Shown piece after piece: positions 14,879-22,385 of a stretch of 32,033 bases of DNA. Where the stretch lies: the NCBI GenBank assembly GCA_910589335.1, contig CAJUTW010000015.1, forward strand, positions 1 through 32,033. Direction: 5' to 3'. The stretch is from an uncultured Bacilli bacterium. GTDB lineage: Bacteria > Bacillota_I > Bacilli_A > RF39 > UBA660. The notes beneath the pieces were generated by a model. That model saw only the letters and a program-made list of their open reading frames with translations, was not told the DNA's origin and ran no database searches. The first letter of the stretch is position 1. Every line of letters begins with the position of its first letter. A program made the translations under genes and the position numbers.

Positions 14879-15536
14879 CAAACCAATTCCATTCTACAAT
14901 ATCTAAATCAATATCATTATCTTTTTCTTTAGAAACATTACGCTTCTTTCTGTTAGATTCAACATCTTGAACAGTCTTTATACCAGCTTTTCCCCATTCA
15001 TATAATATCTTATCTATATATCTTAAATTAGAAACACCATTAAAAGTCGCTTCTTTTATAGCCTCTTTTATTAACTCTTCACTCATATTATTATCTAACC
15101 AAGCTTTTATAATTTCATATTCAATAGGACTTAAAGTTCTACCAAATTCTTTCTCAATTATCTCAAAAATATTAGAATCAACATTAGTAGTTTGACTATT
15201 AACTTCATCAATAGTTATTAAAGCAATTTTATTATAAAAGTCTTCTAAAATAATAACTTCTTCCATTAAATTTTTTTCATTCTTTAAAACCTCTACTCTT
15301 ATAAATCCTTTATCTGTCAAAATACTAATATAGTTCATAATTTCAGTAAGATTACTTCCCATCTCATCAGAAAATTTATTAGGATTAAATAAGAATTTAT
15401 CACCTAAATTATATAAATACATTAAAAATATGAACTCATCTAATTCAAGTTTTAATTTATCCAGATTCTTATATAAAAATAAAGGTATAACTATATTTCC
15501 ATTTTTAAAAATTTCTATTAACTTCGAACTTTTCAA
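14868..15536 (-). CDS. dnaD: Replication initiation/restart protein DnaD
   Basis: 222 residues. The start is TTG at 15536 behind GGAGATGG; the nearby ATG is in another frame and stops at once. The N-terminal winged-helix domain begins with IVIPLFLYKN and LDEFIFLMYLYNLG and mediates oligomerisation. The DnaD-like C-terminal domain ends in YIDKILYEWGKAGI, the Y-x4-I-x3-W type motif that binds DNA. A basic tail (NRKKR) follows. DnaD loads the helicase with DnaB and DnaI during initiation and restart. The dnaD-nth order is conserved in Bacillus. Confidence 0.9.
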   Translation of the reverse strand: MKSSKLIEIFKNGNIVIPLFLYKNLDKLKLELDEFIFLMYLYNLGDKFLFNPNKFSDEMGSNLTEIMNYISILTDKGFIRVEVLKNEKNLMEEVIILEDFYNKIALITIDEVNSQTTNVDSNIFEIIEKEFGRTLSPIEYEIIKAWLDNNMSEELIKEAIKEATFNGVSNLRYIDKILYEWGKAGIKTVQDVESNRKKRNVSKEKDNDIDLDIVEWNWFDEE

Positions 15537-15560
15537 TCTACCATCTCCATTAACGTTATA

Positions 15561-15589
15561 ATAATAACATATTTTATAAAAAATAACAA
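15561..15589 (-). promoter_or_regulatory. Promoter of dnaD-nth
   Basis: Minus-strand TTGTTA (15584-15589), 17-nt spacer ending in TGT, TATTAT (15561-15566). The TG before the -10 makes it an extended type. Confidence 0.55.
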
Positions 15590-15601
15590 AACTATTAAAA
15601 A

Positions 15602-15628
15602 GATTTATCTAAAAAACTTAGATAAATC
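15602..15628 (-). terminator. Terminator of the cca operon
   Basis: Perfect 11-bp stem GATTTATCTAA/TTAGATAAATC with a 5-nt loop, then TTTTT on the minus strand. The upstream gene's stop codon is in the stem. Confidence 0.75.
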
Positions 15629-16798
15629 AGACTCATCTTTATTACTATTATTCTCTTCACTTTTATTAGTCTCATTCATATTTTGATTTGTAAAATTAGG
15701 AATATTATTAATTAAATTATTATTACCAGTACTAATATTACCACCATTAAATATATCAGTTTTATCCTCATTTTCAATATGATCATATTTAAAATCTACT
15801 ACTTGAGTTGGAGATGGTTCTATACTAGATGCTTCATTATTAAGTGACATATCCTGATTAATAAAATTGCTATCCTCTACTTTTGTACTAGTAAATTCTT
15901 TATTAACAGAATTAACTGGATCATAATAAAATAAATCATATTTTTTAGTAATTAATTTTATAATAACAACTATATAAGATACAAAACTTACTATATTCAT
16001 TAATGTAAGTATAAATTTTAAACCAACAAAAGACAATAAACCACTAAATATTAAAGCTATAAAATAAATTTTACCTATCAATTCTCCAAAAGACAACTTA
16101 ACAGCTACATAATTACAAAAAAACGGTAGATAAGCTAGAGAAGTTTTCTTAGCATACATTCTTTTATACAAAGCATTTAATAAAATTCCATTTACTATTA
16201 GTATAATCAATAATATTAAAACAGCAATAATTATAATAATAAAACCTTTCCCTTTAAAAAAAGAAAATAATTCTAAAGCAATTCCTTCTTCAGTCAAATT
16301 AGAAGCAACAAGACCACTTTCTATCTGTTTTAAAGTCAATCCCTCATATTTTTCATACCCACCTATTTGACAATATTTATTTTCATCTTTTATAGCTATA
16401 AAACTAACATCATTAACACTCTTATCTTTAACAAAATATTTATCACTTACTTTTATAGAAAAAGGAATAGCCTCATTTGGACTAAGCTCTCTACCAGCAA
16501 ATTCACTATCATAATCCCTTTTTGAACAATATGAAACAAGACCAATATTTTTTTCATCTTTATCAAATAACAAAACATTAATACTTACAAAATCTTTTAC
16601 ATTAGATTTATTTGTTATAGAATCAAATTTTATAATATTATTATTAAAAGAAATATTTTGATATAAAAATTTCTCAGTATCAACACTACCATTAGTATTA
16701 ATAGGTATTAATTCAATTTGAGATTTATCTTCTGCAAAAACATTAATTCTAAAAAATAATGCACTTATTACTAAAAAACTTAAAATTATTTTTTTCAC
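15605..16798 (-). CDS. Secreted/membrane protein of unknown function, DUF5684-like membrane region
   Basis: 397 residues from a GTG that forms a GTGA overlap with the cca stop; AAGGAG lies 10 nt upstream. A signal peptide (about 1-22, cut near VFA-ED) is followed by a beta-rich external domain of about 165 residues with two cysteines. A strong membrane helix (about 185-208, FIIIIIAVLILLIILIVNGI) comes next, then two or three further hydrophobic segments. The phrase AYLPFFCNYVAVKLSFGELIGKIYF recalls the PFYNxY-type membrane modules of DUF5684, but only weakly. The last ~100 residues are Asn/Ser/Glu-rich and probably disordered in the cytoplasm. No function can be given. Translation is coupled to cca and shares its transcript. 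Confidence 0.7.
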   Translation of the reverse strand: MKKIILSFLVISALFFRINVFAEDKSQIELIPINTNGSVDTEKFLYQNISFNNNIIKFDSITNKSNVKDFVSINVLLFDKDEKNIGLVSYCSKRDYDSEFAGRELSPNEAIPFSIKVSDKYFVKDKSVNDVSFIAIKDENKYCQIGGYEKYEGLTLKQIESGLVASNLTEEGIALELFSFFKGKGFIIIIIAVLILLIILIVNGILLNALYKRMYAKKTSLAYLPFFCNYVAVKLSFGELIGKIYFIALIFSGLLSFVGLKFILTLMNIVSFVSYIVVIIKLITKKYDLFYYDPVNSVNKEFTSTKVEDSNFINQDMSLNNEASSIEPSPTQVVDFKYDHIENEDKTDIFNGGNISTGNNNLINNIPNFTNQNMNETNKSEENNSNKDESDLSKFFR

Positions 16799-17907
16799 TC
16801 TAAATCAACTCCTTTGTATTTATTAATTATATAATTTTCAATCATTTCTCTACTATTTTTTAATCTTCGATATAAAATTTCTCTTTCTATATCATCATAA
16901 ATATCTTTTAAATACTTTCCAGGAGATTTATGTAATAAATTCATAATACCAAAAGAATCAATATCAATTTCATCTCTACTTTTAATAACTAATGCATTAT
17001 AAGATTCTGTAATATTTTTTATATCTTGACCCTTTATATTTCCAGCTACACTATTTACATATAATCCATATTTATATAAAGACATTGGATCCATATTATT
17101 CAAATTTAAAGCATTATTTATATCTTCAATTAATTCCATTTCATTTTTATTAAAAGGATATAAATCTTTAACATCTAAAATACTCCAAACACCTATTGAA
17201 CTAGAAACATTAGTATTTAAAACTAAACTTAAATTAGGGATTTCTAATTCCTTATCAATTTCTAATTCAAGTAATAATTCTATACCTTTTTTTCTATAAG
17301 AACTAGTAAATATTTTATCTAGCTCACTTTTTTTTCTTTGGTAAGATAAATTTTTAATTAAATGTTTATGTTCTAAGATAGCTTCTTTTAATTCTAAATC
17401 TAAATCAAAGTCAAGAATAGTTGCAAAACGTATAGCTCTAAGAATTCTTAAACTATCTTCCAAAAATTTAGAAGAAGCATTTCCCACTGTTCTTATTAAT
17501 TTATTATCTAAATCAGTCCTACCATCTAATAAATCAATTATATTTCCACAACTATCCATACAAATAGTATTAATTATAAAATCTCTTCTAATTAAATCAG
17601 TCTCTAAATCATCTATATATTTTATCTCAACAGGTCGCCTATTATTATCATACTCAATTTCTTTTCTAAAAGTAGTTATCTCAAATCTCACTCCGTTTTT
17701 TTCAATAATAACAGAACCATACTCCTCATTTGGTAAACAACTATCTTCAAATATTTCTTTTAATTGCTTAGGCGTTGCATTTGTAGTAATATCTATATCT
17801 TTAGACTCAATTCCTAGTAAATAATCTCTTACAAAACCACCTACTATATAAGCTTTATATGAATGACTATTAATCTCTTTTAGTAATTTTAAAGCAACAT
17901 CTAACAT
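16795..17907 (-). CDS. cca: CCA tRNA nucleotidyltransferase (class II)
   Basis: 370 residues. It adds or repairs the 3' CCA of tRNAs. The nucleotidyltransferase core has AYIVGGFVRDYLLG, the metal-binding DxD in SKDIDITT, and the base-selecting RRDFIINTICMD block. Residues about 150-200 form the RNA-binding neck with EDSLRILRAIRFATIL. The C-terminal half is helical and diverged. Length is near that of Bacillus Cca. ATG at 17907 follows AGGTGGTGA. A poly(A) polymerase of the same fold is possible, but the short body and Firmicute context favour CCA addition. It overlaps the next gene by 4 nt. Confidence 0.93.
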   Translation of the reverse strand: MLDVALKLLKEINSHSYKAYIVGGFVRDYLLGIESKDIDITTNATPKQLKEIFEDSCLPNEEYGSVIIEKNGVRFEITTFRKEIEYDNNRRPVEIKYIDDLETDLIRRDFIINTICMDSCGNIIDLLDGRTDLDNKLIRTVGNASSKFLEDSLRILRAIRFATILDFDLDLELKEAILEHKHLIKNLSYQRKKSELDKIFTSSYRKKGIELLLELEIDKELEIPNLSLVLNTNVSSSIGVWSILDVKDLYPFNKNEMELIEDINNALNLNNMDPMSLYKYGLYVNSVAGNIKGQDIKNITESYNALVIKSRDEIDIDSFGIMNLLHKSPGKYLKDIYDDIEREILYRRLKNSREMIENYIINKYKGVDLE

Positions 17908-17926
17908 ATATTCACCACCTAATTAT

Positions 17927-17935
17927 ATTATAACA
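17927..17935 (-). promoter_or_regulatory. Extended -10 promoter of cca
   Basis: Minus-strand TGT-TATAAT directly upstream of AGGTGGTGA. No good -35 is present; the expected position falls in the hup terminator. Confidence 0.5.
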
Positions 17936-17947
17936 CAAGCAAAAGAA

Positions 17948-17970
17948 AAGAACCCAATTTTCGGATTCTT
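17948..17970 (-). terminator. Terminator of hup
   Basis: Minus-strand AAGAATCC/GGGTTCTT (one T-G pair), 7-nt loop, followed by TTCTTTTG. Confidence 0.7.
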
Positions 17971-17987
17971 TTTTCTAAACTTTAAAA

Positions 17988-18260
17988 TTAGTTTACAGCA
18001 TCTTTTAATGCAGAACCTGCTTTGAAAGTAACAGCATTTCTAGCAGGAATAGTAACTGTTTCACCAGTTCTAGGATTACGTCCTTCACGTGCAGCTCTCT
18101 TAGAGATATCAAAAGTTCCAAAACCAACTAGTGGTACTTTATCTCCTTTTACTAATGCTTCAGTAATAGCAGCAAAAGTAGCATCAATAGCTCTAGTAGA
18201 GTCAGCTTTAGTTAATCCAGTAGCATTTGCTACAGCTTCTACTAATTCAACTTTTTTCAT
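17988..18260 (-). CDS. hup: DNA-binding protein HU
   Basis: 90 residues, the classical length. HU dimers bend and compact DNA. The start MKKVELVEAVANATGLTK, the VPLVGFGTFDISKRAAREG turn, and the DNA-clamping arm GRNPRTGETVTIPA, followed by VTFKAGSALKDAVN, are all intact. The arm proline that intercalates DNA is present. Codon use is less AT-biased than in neighbouring genes, as expected for a highly expressed gene. ATG follows GGGAGG. The gene is monocistronic, with its own promoter, a leader hairpin and a terminator. spoIVA lies nearby, as in Bacillus. Confidence 0.97.
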   Translation of the reverse strand: MKKVELVEAVANATGLTKADSTRAIDATFAAITEALVKGDKVPLVGFGTFDISKRAAREGRNPRTGETVTIPARNAVTFKAGSALKDAVN

Positions 18261-18287
18261 AAATAATTTACCTCCCTATTTTTTCAT

Positions 18288-18306
18288 TAAGCATTTGTTA
18301 TGCTTA
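18288..18306 (-). promoter_or_regulatory. Leader hairpin of hup mRNA
   Basis: TAAGCAT/ATGCTTA, 7 bp with a 5-nt loop, lies just downstream of the -10 box near the RNA 5' end. No T-run follows. A 5' stabilising stem for an abundant mRNA is plausible. Confidence 0.45.
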
Positions 18307-18313
18307 CATATTA

Positions 18314-18342
18314 AAATTACCATGTTTTAATGTAAATTGCAA
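18314..18342 (-). promoter_or_regulatory. Promoter of hup
   Basis: Minus-strand TTGCAA (18337-18342), 17-nt spacer ending in TGG, TAATTT (18314-18319), an extended -10 arrangement. Confidence 0.55.
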
Positions 18343-18374
18343 GAAATATAAACGAAATTTAATAAGTTTTAAGA

Positions 18375-18716
18375 TTATTTTTTAATTTTTTCATTAATAC
18401 TAGTTAATAATGATATAATATGACCAATTGAATATATTACAGTTGATACCAATAAACTAATAAGCCATATGCCAAGCATTAAAGAAAAATTAAATTCTGT
18501 AACTAAACAACTTTTAGAATAATAATAAGAAGTAGTTTCACAAGTAGCAAATAAATTACCAAAAATAATACCTAAAAAGAAGAAAACAATAAATAAAATA
18601 ATCGCAAAAATTTGATAAAAATTAAACTTATATTTTTTTACTTCCGAATTTAATGAATTAACATTTATCTTGGGAAAATCTTCTTTAACCTTAGCTATCT
18701 CTTCAAAAAAATCCAT
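18375..18716 (-). CDS. Small two-helix membrane protein, unknown
   Basis: 113 residues. A soluble N-terminal segment of about 34 residues is followed by helix one (about 35-57, IFAIILFIVFFFLGIIFGNLF), an external loop with two cysteines (ATCETTSYYYSKSCL), helix two (about 77-103) and a short basic tail. The paired loop cysteines suggest a disulfide. No family is recognised. The ATG overlaps the stop of the preceding membrane-protein gene (TAATG), so the two are translationally coupled and probably act together. Function cannot be inferred. Confidence 0.7.
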   Translation of the reverse strand: MDFFEEIAKVKEDFPKINVNSLNSEVKKYKFNFYQIFAIILFIVFFFLGIIFGNLFATCETTSYYYSKSCLVTEFNFSLMLGIWLISLLVSTVIYSIGHIISLLTSINEKIKK

Positions 18717-19717
18717 TATTTATTATCTCCTTTCTTTTTATTATTATTATTTTTTATATTATTACTTTTATTAGATTTAGAGTTATTACTCTTATTTGAT
18801 TTATTATTATGATTATTACTACTTTTATTATCTTTTATTTTATCAACTTTTTTTAAAATATCATTACTACTATCCACAACTTTATTTTTTAAATCATTCA
18901 TTTTCTCATCAATTTTATTCTCTTCAATAAAATCACTAATCTTTTCAGTAACATCTTCCATTGTATTTTTAACATTATCTTTTAATTTATCAAACTTTTC
19001 ATCTATTTTATTATCCTCACAAAAATCATTTACTTTTTCAGTAACATCTTCCACTGTATTTTTAATACTTTCTTTAATATTATCAAAATTACCTATATTA
19101 TTAATATCTTTTTTATAATAATCTAAAAATTCTCTATACAAATATATATATCTTCCAAAGAAAATAATATATATAGTATCTAAAATAGATATAACAACTC
19201 CTCCAATAACAATAGTAGAAATCAAATTAACACTTAATAAAAATAGACTTAAAAATATCAAAGTATAAAAATACCAATCATTGCTTAATTCATTAAAAGG
19301 AGACTTACCCAATTTAAACTCCTTCCAAACTCTTGTATCTCTAAACATAGTATGAAATAAATAGATAATTAAAACAAAATTAATTACAAATAATAACACT
19401 GTATTTAAAGAAAAAGATTGTATCAAAGTTAAAAATGAAGTTATAGTCGTAAGCAAATATAGAAAAATTAATAAAAGATTACAATAATTAAAATATCTTT
19501 TTCCAAAATTAGTCTTTAAAATTATAAAATAAACTACAACTAATAAATAAATACTATTATGATTAATAACACTACCAAACATTTGAAAAGTATTATTACT
19601 ACTTACTGCAAATGATTGACTACAAATTATTATAAGAGCAATAATTCCAATAATAAAACTAGTAATAATATTACCACTATCAAACCATTTAATTTCTGTA
19701 TTTTTTTTCTTACTCAC
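18716..19717 (-). CDS. Polytopic membrane protein with 31-residue amphipathic repeats and an Asn/Lys tail
   Basis: 333 residues from GTG 19717, which lies 10 nt from AAGGA; an earlier GTG at 19726 is too close to it. About six or seven membrane segments (about 15-195) are followed by two tandem 31-residue repeats of the type KNT[VM]EDVTEK[VI][NS]DF, E/D-rich and NKIDEK, which look like long amphipathic helices similar to apolipoprotein/YtxH-type repeats. The last ~45 residues are nearly all Asn, Lys and Ser. No function is recognised; the repeats may lie on the membrane or bind partners. It starts a two-gene unit with the small membrane protein and is divergent from der. Confidence 0.7.
   Translation of the reverse strand: MSKKKNTEIKWFDSGNIITSFIIGIIALIIICSQSFAVSSNNTFQMFGSVINHNSIYLLVVVYFIILKTNFGKRYFNYCNLLLIFLYLLTTITSFLTLIQSFSLNTVLLFVINFVLIIYLFHTMFRDTRVWKEFKLGKSPFNELSNDWYFYTLIFLSLFLLSVNLISTIVIGGVVISILDTIYIIFFGRYIYLYREFLDYYKKDINNIGNFDNIKESIKNTVEDVTEKVNDFCEDNKIDEKFDKLKDNVKNTMEDVTEKISDFIEENKIDEKMNDLKNKVVDSSNDILKKVDKIKDNKSSNNHNNKSNKSNNSKSNKSNNIKNNNNKKKGDNK
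18942..19053 (-). repeat. 93-bp direct repeat inside the membrane-protein gene
   Basis: The 19-mer TTTTCAGTAACATCTTCCA (plus strand) occurs at 18942-18960 and 19035-19053, exactly 93 bp apart. It is part of the two diverging copies that encode the 31-residue protein repeat. Confidence 0.75.
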
Positions 19718-19738
19718 ATAAATCACATCCTTAATAAG

Positions 19739-19747
19739 ATTATATCA
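19739..19747 (-). promoter_or_regulatory. Possible extended -10 of the two-gene membrane operon
   Basis: Minus-strand TGA-TATAAT. The -35 region is only a T-run. The start point would lie almost at the Shine-Dalgarno, giving a very short leader. Confidence 0.35.
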
Positions 19748-19784
19748 TTATTTAAATTGATAAAAAATAAGAAACTAGTTTTTC

Positions 19785-19813
19785 TTTAAAACTTTACAAA
19801 TATATGTTATAAT
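19785..19813 (+). promoter_or_regulatory. Promoter of der
   Basis: TTTAAA (19785-19790), 17-nt spacer ending in TGT, TATAAT (19808-19813). Perfect extended -10. GGAGGGG follows shortly after. Confidence 0.65.
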
Positions 19814-19835
19814 GTTCCTGATTGGAGGGGATACT

Positions 19836-21143
19836 ATGAAGTTACCAACAGTTGCTTTAGTAGGAAGACCAAATGTAGGAAAATCTACACTCTTTAATAA
19901 AATAGTTGGCTATCAAGTTTCCATTATCGAAGACTTACCTGGTGTTACTAGAGATAGAATTTATAGAGAGGCAAATTACAATAATAAAAGATTTTATTTA
20001 ATTGATACTGGTGGAATTGACGCTACTAAATTAGATTTTAATAATGAAATAAAAATTCAAGCTGAAATAGCAATTAATGAAGCTGATATAGTTGTATTCA
20101 TTGTAGATGGAAAAGAAGGTTTAACAGCAAATGATTTAATAGTACGAGATATTTTAAGAAAGTCAGATAAAAAAGTAATAGTAGCTATAAATAAAATGGA
20201 TGTAAAATCAGCAAAAGATAATTTATATGACTTTTATGAATTAGGCTTTGATACTTATATTCCTATAAGTAGTATTCATAATACAGGATATATAGAATTG
20301 ATGGATACTATAACTTTGACATTTAATGAGCAAGAAATAATTGAAGATACTAGAATTAAATTTTCAATTATTGGAAGACCTAATGTTGGTAAAAGTTCTC
20401 TTATGAATGCTTTACTAAATGAAGAAAGAGTCGTTGTCTCAAATATTGCTGGTACAACTAGAGATTCTATTGATTCTATTTTAAAATATCATAATGAAGA
20501 ATTTGTTATGATTGATACTGCTGGTATGCGAAAAAAAGGTAAAATATTTGAGTCTGTTGAAAAATATAGTTTATTTAGATCATTAAAATCAATCGATAGA
20601 AGTGATATTTGCTTAGTTGTAATTAATGCAGAAGAAGGTATAACAGAACATGATAAACATATTGCTGGATATGCCATAGAACGTGGAAAAGGTTTAATAT
20701 TTGTAGTTAATAAATGGGATACTGTAAAAGATACAACTATTCAAGAATTTGAAAAATTAATGCGTGCTGAATTTCAATTTGCTCCATATGCCCCTATTGT
20801 CACTCTATCAGCACTAACAAAAAAAAGAATTCATACTGTTATGCCAGAAATTTTAAAAGTTAAAGAAAATATCAAAAAAGAAATAAAAACAAGTTTACTT
20901 AATGAAGTTATTAATGATGCATATAATTTAAATCTTCCACCTTCTTATAAAGGAAAAAGATTAAAAATTTATTTTTCACATCAAACAGGAATCAATCCTC
21001 CAAAATTTACTTTTAGAGTGAATAATAAAGGATTAGTACATTTTTCATATGAAAGATATTTAGAAAATAAAATAAGAGAAAACTTTGATTTTACAGGAAC
21101 ACCTATTATAATTCAATTTAAAAATAGAAGTGGTGATGAATAA
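19836..21143 (+). CDS. der: Ribosome-assembly GTPase Der (EngA)
   Basis: 435 residues from ATG 19836 behind GGAGGGG; the frame extends 8 codons upstream without a ribosome site. It has two tandem GTPase domains. The first has GRPNVGKSTLFN, DTGG and NKMD. The second has GRPNVGKSSLMN, DTAG and NKWD. A KH-like C-terminal domain follows, containing LPPSYKGKRLKIYFSHQ and ending IIIQFKNRSGDE. Der is needed for maturation of the 50S subunit. Its stop overlaps the start of the SHOCT gene by one base, so the pair is co-translated. Confidence 0.97.
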   Translation: MKLPTVALVGRPNVGKSTLFNKIVGYQVSIIEDLPGVTRDRIYREANYNNKRFYLIDTGGIDATKLDFNNEIKIQAEIAINEADIVVFIVDGKEGLTANDLIVRDILRKSDKKVIVAINKMDVKSAKDNLYDFYELGFDTYIPISSIHNTGYIELMDTITLTFNEQEIIEDTRIKFSIIGRPNVGKSSLMNALLNEERVVVSNIAGTTRDSIDSILKYHNEEFVMIDTAGMRKKGKIFESVEKYSLFRSLKSIDRSDICLVVINAEEGITEHDKHIAGYAIERGKGLIFVVNKWDTVKDTTIQEFEKLMRAEFQFAPYAPIVTLSALTKKRIHTVMPEILKVKENIKKEIKTSLLNEVINDAYNLNLPPSYKGKRLKIYFSHQTGINPPKFTFRVNNKGLVHFSYERYLENKIRENFDFTGTPIIIQFKNRSGDE

Positions 21144-21412
21144 TGATTATTGGAAATAATAATTTTAAAGATCAAAAACCAAATTTCACATCTAATTTTG
21201 ATGAAAGATTTCAAACTATAGTAAATGAAAATAAAAATAATAATAATAGTAATTTTAATGAAAATATTAACAATTATTCAGATGTAAATAATAAAAACGA
21301 TATGACTAATAAATCATTTGCCATGTTACAAGAAAGATATAATAATGGATTAATTACTATAGAAGAATTTACAAAAAAATGTAATCAATTAAATAAACAA
21401 AGACAAAAATAA
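21143..21412 (+). CDS. SHOCT-domain small protein
   Basis: 89 residues. The first ~55 are Asn-rich and probably disordered. The end, FAMLQERYNNGLITIEEFTKKC with following NQLNKQRQK, is a SHOCT motif (short C-terminal domain, a paired helix module usually at the end of other proteins). It starts in the TAATG overlap with der, so expression is coupled to ribosome assembly GTPase synthesis. SHOCT domains are thought to mediate oligomerisation or binding; no specific role is known here. Confidence 0.75.
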   Translation: MIIGNNNFKDQKPNFTSNFDERFQTIVNENKNNNNSNFNENINNYSDVNNKNDMTNKSFAMLQERYNNGLITIEEFTKKCNQLNKQRQK

Positions 21413-21457
21413 TAGATTAAAATAAACCTCATACATATAATTTAGTAGGAGGTTTTT

Positions 21458-21697
21458 ATGTTTAAAGATAGCTTATTTAATAAAATAGAACAAAAAACAA
21501 ATATTAATAAAGAAACAATCTTAAATTTAGCAAATAAATTACAAAATAATAATATGAAAGATGAAAAAACTCTAAGAGAAGTAATACATGATATAAGTCA
21601 ATTAACAGGAAAAGAAGTGTCTAAAGAAAAAGAAGATAAAATTATAAGTGCTATTGTTAACGACAAAGTTCCAAAAAATATAGATAAAATGTTTTAA
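21458..21697 (+). CDS. spoVIF: SpoVIF-like sporulation protein
   Basis: 79 residues, all helical. The order KIEQKTNINKETILNLANKL, a KDEKTLREVIHDISQLTGK block and VSKEKEDKIISAIVNDKVPK follows the stage VI sporulation protein F family (Bacillus YjcC/SpoVIF) as I remember it, in which the KDEKTVR and VSKEKED phrases are conserved. In B. subtilis it acts late in coat assembly. ATG follows TAGGAGG. A CATACATA box with an upstream ATAGAT lies before it, a poor but possible mother-cell sigma (E-type) promoter; the spacing is short. It is otherwise downstream of der and the SHOCT gene. It ends at a strong terminator. Confidence 0.75.
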   Translation: MFKDSLFNKIEQKTNINKETILNLANKLQNNNMKDEKTLREVIHDISQLTGKEVSKEKEDKIISAIVNDKVPKNIDKMF

Positions 21698-21711
21698 AAA
21701 AATTTCAGACT

Positions 21712-21749
21712 GACAAATAGGTAAACAAATTTACTTATTTGTCTTTTTT
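21712..21749 (+). terminator. Terminator of the der-spoVIF unit
   Basis: 14-bp stem, GACAAATAGGTAAA with TTTACTTATTTGTC, one G-T pair, 4-nt loop, followed by TTTTTT. Confidence 0.85.
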
Positions 21750-21770
21750 ATTAAGAAAGAAATATATAAA

Positions 21771-21796
21771 AAGAAGCAAAATATAAATTGCTTCTT
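21771..21796 (-). terminator. Terminator of the lipoprotein gene
   Basis: Minus-strand AAGAAGCAA/TTGCTTCTT, 9 bp, 8-nt loop, then TTTATA. Two bases separate it from the stop codon. Confidence 0.75.
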
Positions 21797-21797
21797 T

Positions 21798-22265
21798 CTA
21801 ATACCCTAAATGTTTTACTAATTCTTTAACTTCAGATTTAGCATCTTTTACAACATCAATATATAAAACAGTATTATCTATTCTTGATAATAGTTTATAT
21901 TTATCATTTGTTGTCAAAGTATAAGTTGAAAAATTAGCCATATTTGCTTCGCTATAGGAATTATTATTAGTTTTTGAATTTTCAAATATTTCTTTATTTT
22001 CATTAAAGAAAATAACAGCTGAATCCGCACTATCTAATTTATAAAATTCTATTTGATATTCTTGATCTTTATCAATTGCGATAGATACATTCTCTATTTC
22101 TTTTACTTCGCTCATTTGACTACTAGCATCTTGAACAGTATACCCTTTATCTTCCATCTTTTTATTAAAATCATCAACACTCAAAGCATTCTTATTACCA
22201 CAACCTGTCGCAGAAAATAAAATAAATAAACTTAAAATAATAATAAAATATCTTTTACCTCTCAT
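21798..22265 (-). CDS. Lipoprotein of unknown function
   Basis: 155 residues. A basic MRGKR start, a hydrophobic core and the lipobox SATGC (Cys at about 22) predict a lipid-anchored surface protein. The mature domain (about 25-155) alternates strands and helices; VEIEFYKL-like and STYTLTTNDKYKLLSRIDNTVLYIDV segments resemble a small alpha/beta domain, but no family is recognised. It is divergent from spoIVA across a 120-bp region. A membrane lipoprotein near spoIVA might function in sporulation, but nothing in the sequence shows this. Its own terminator makes it monocistronic. Confidence 0.75.
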   Translation of the reverse strand: MRGKRYFIIILSLFILFSATGCGNKNALSVDDFNKKMEDKGYTVQDASSQMSEVKEIENVSIAIDKDQEYQIEFYKLDSADSAVIFFNENKEIFENSKTNNNSYSEANMANFSTYTLTTNDKYKLLSRIDNTVLYIDVVKDAKSEVKELVKHLGY

Positions 22266-22385
22266 CGTAATACCTACTTATTATATTTATAACACAATAT
22301 AAACATAAATAAAAAAAGAATATAAAATACTTGGTATTTTTTTAACATTCTTTACATAAATATTTACTAAATAAGGAGAAAGATT
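22266..22385. promoter_or_regulatory. Divergent region between the lipoprotein gene and spoIVA
   Basis: 120 bp, extremely AT-rich. In Bacillus spoIVA is read by sigma-E; a CATAAATA at 22355-22362 is the closest -10-like box, without a convincing -35. A short stem AAATAC-TTG-GTATTT is too tight-looped to call a terminator. Confidence 0.3.

Noticed and set aside
22327..22342. AAATAC-TTG-GTATTT followed by T-run upstream of spoIVA, considered as a terminator or attenuator
   Set aside because: A 3-nt loop, an AT-only stem and no upstream plus-strand transcript nearby; most likely chance in AT-rich DNA.
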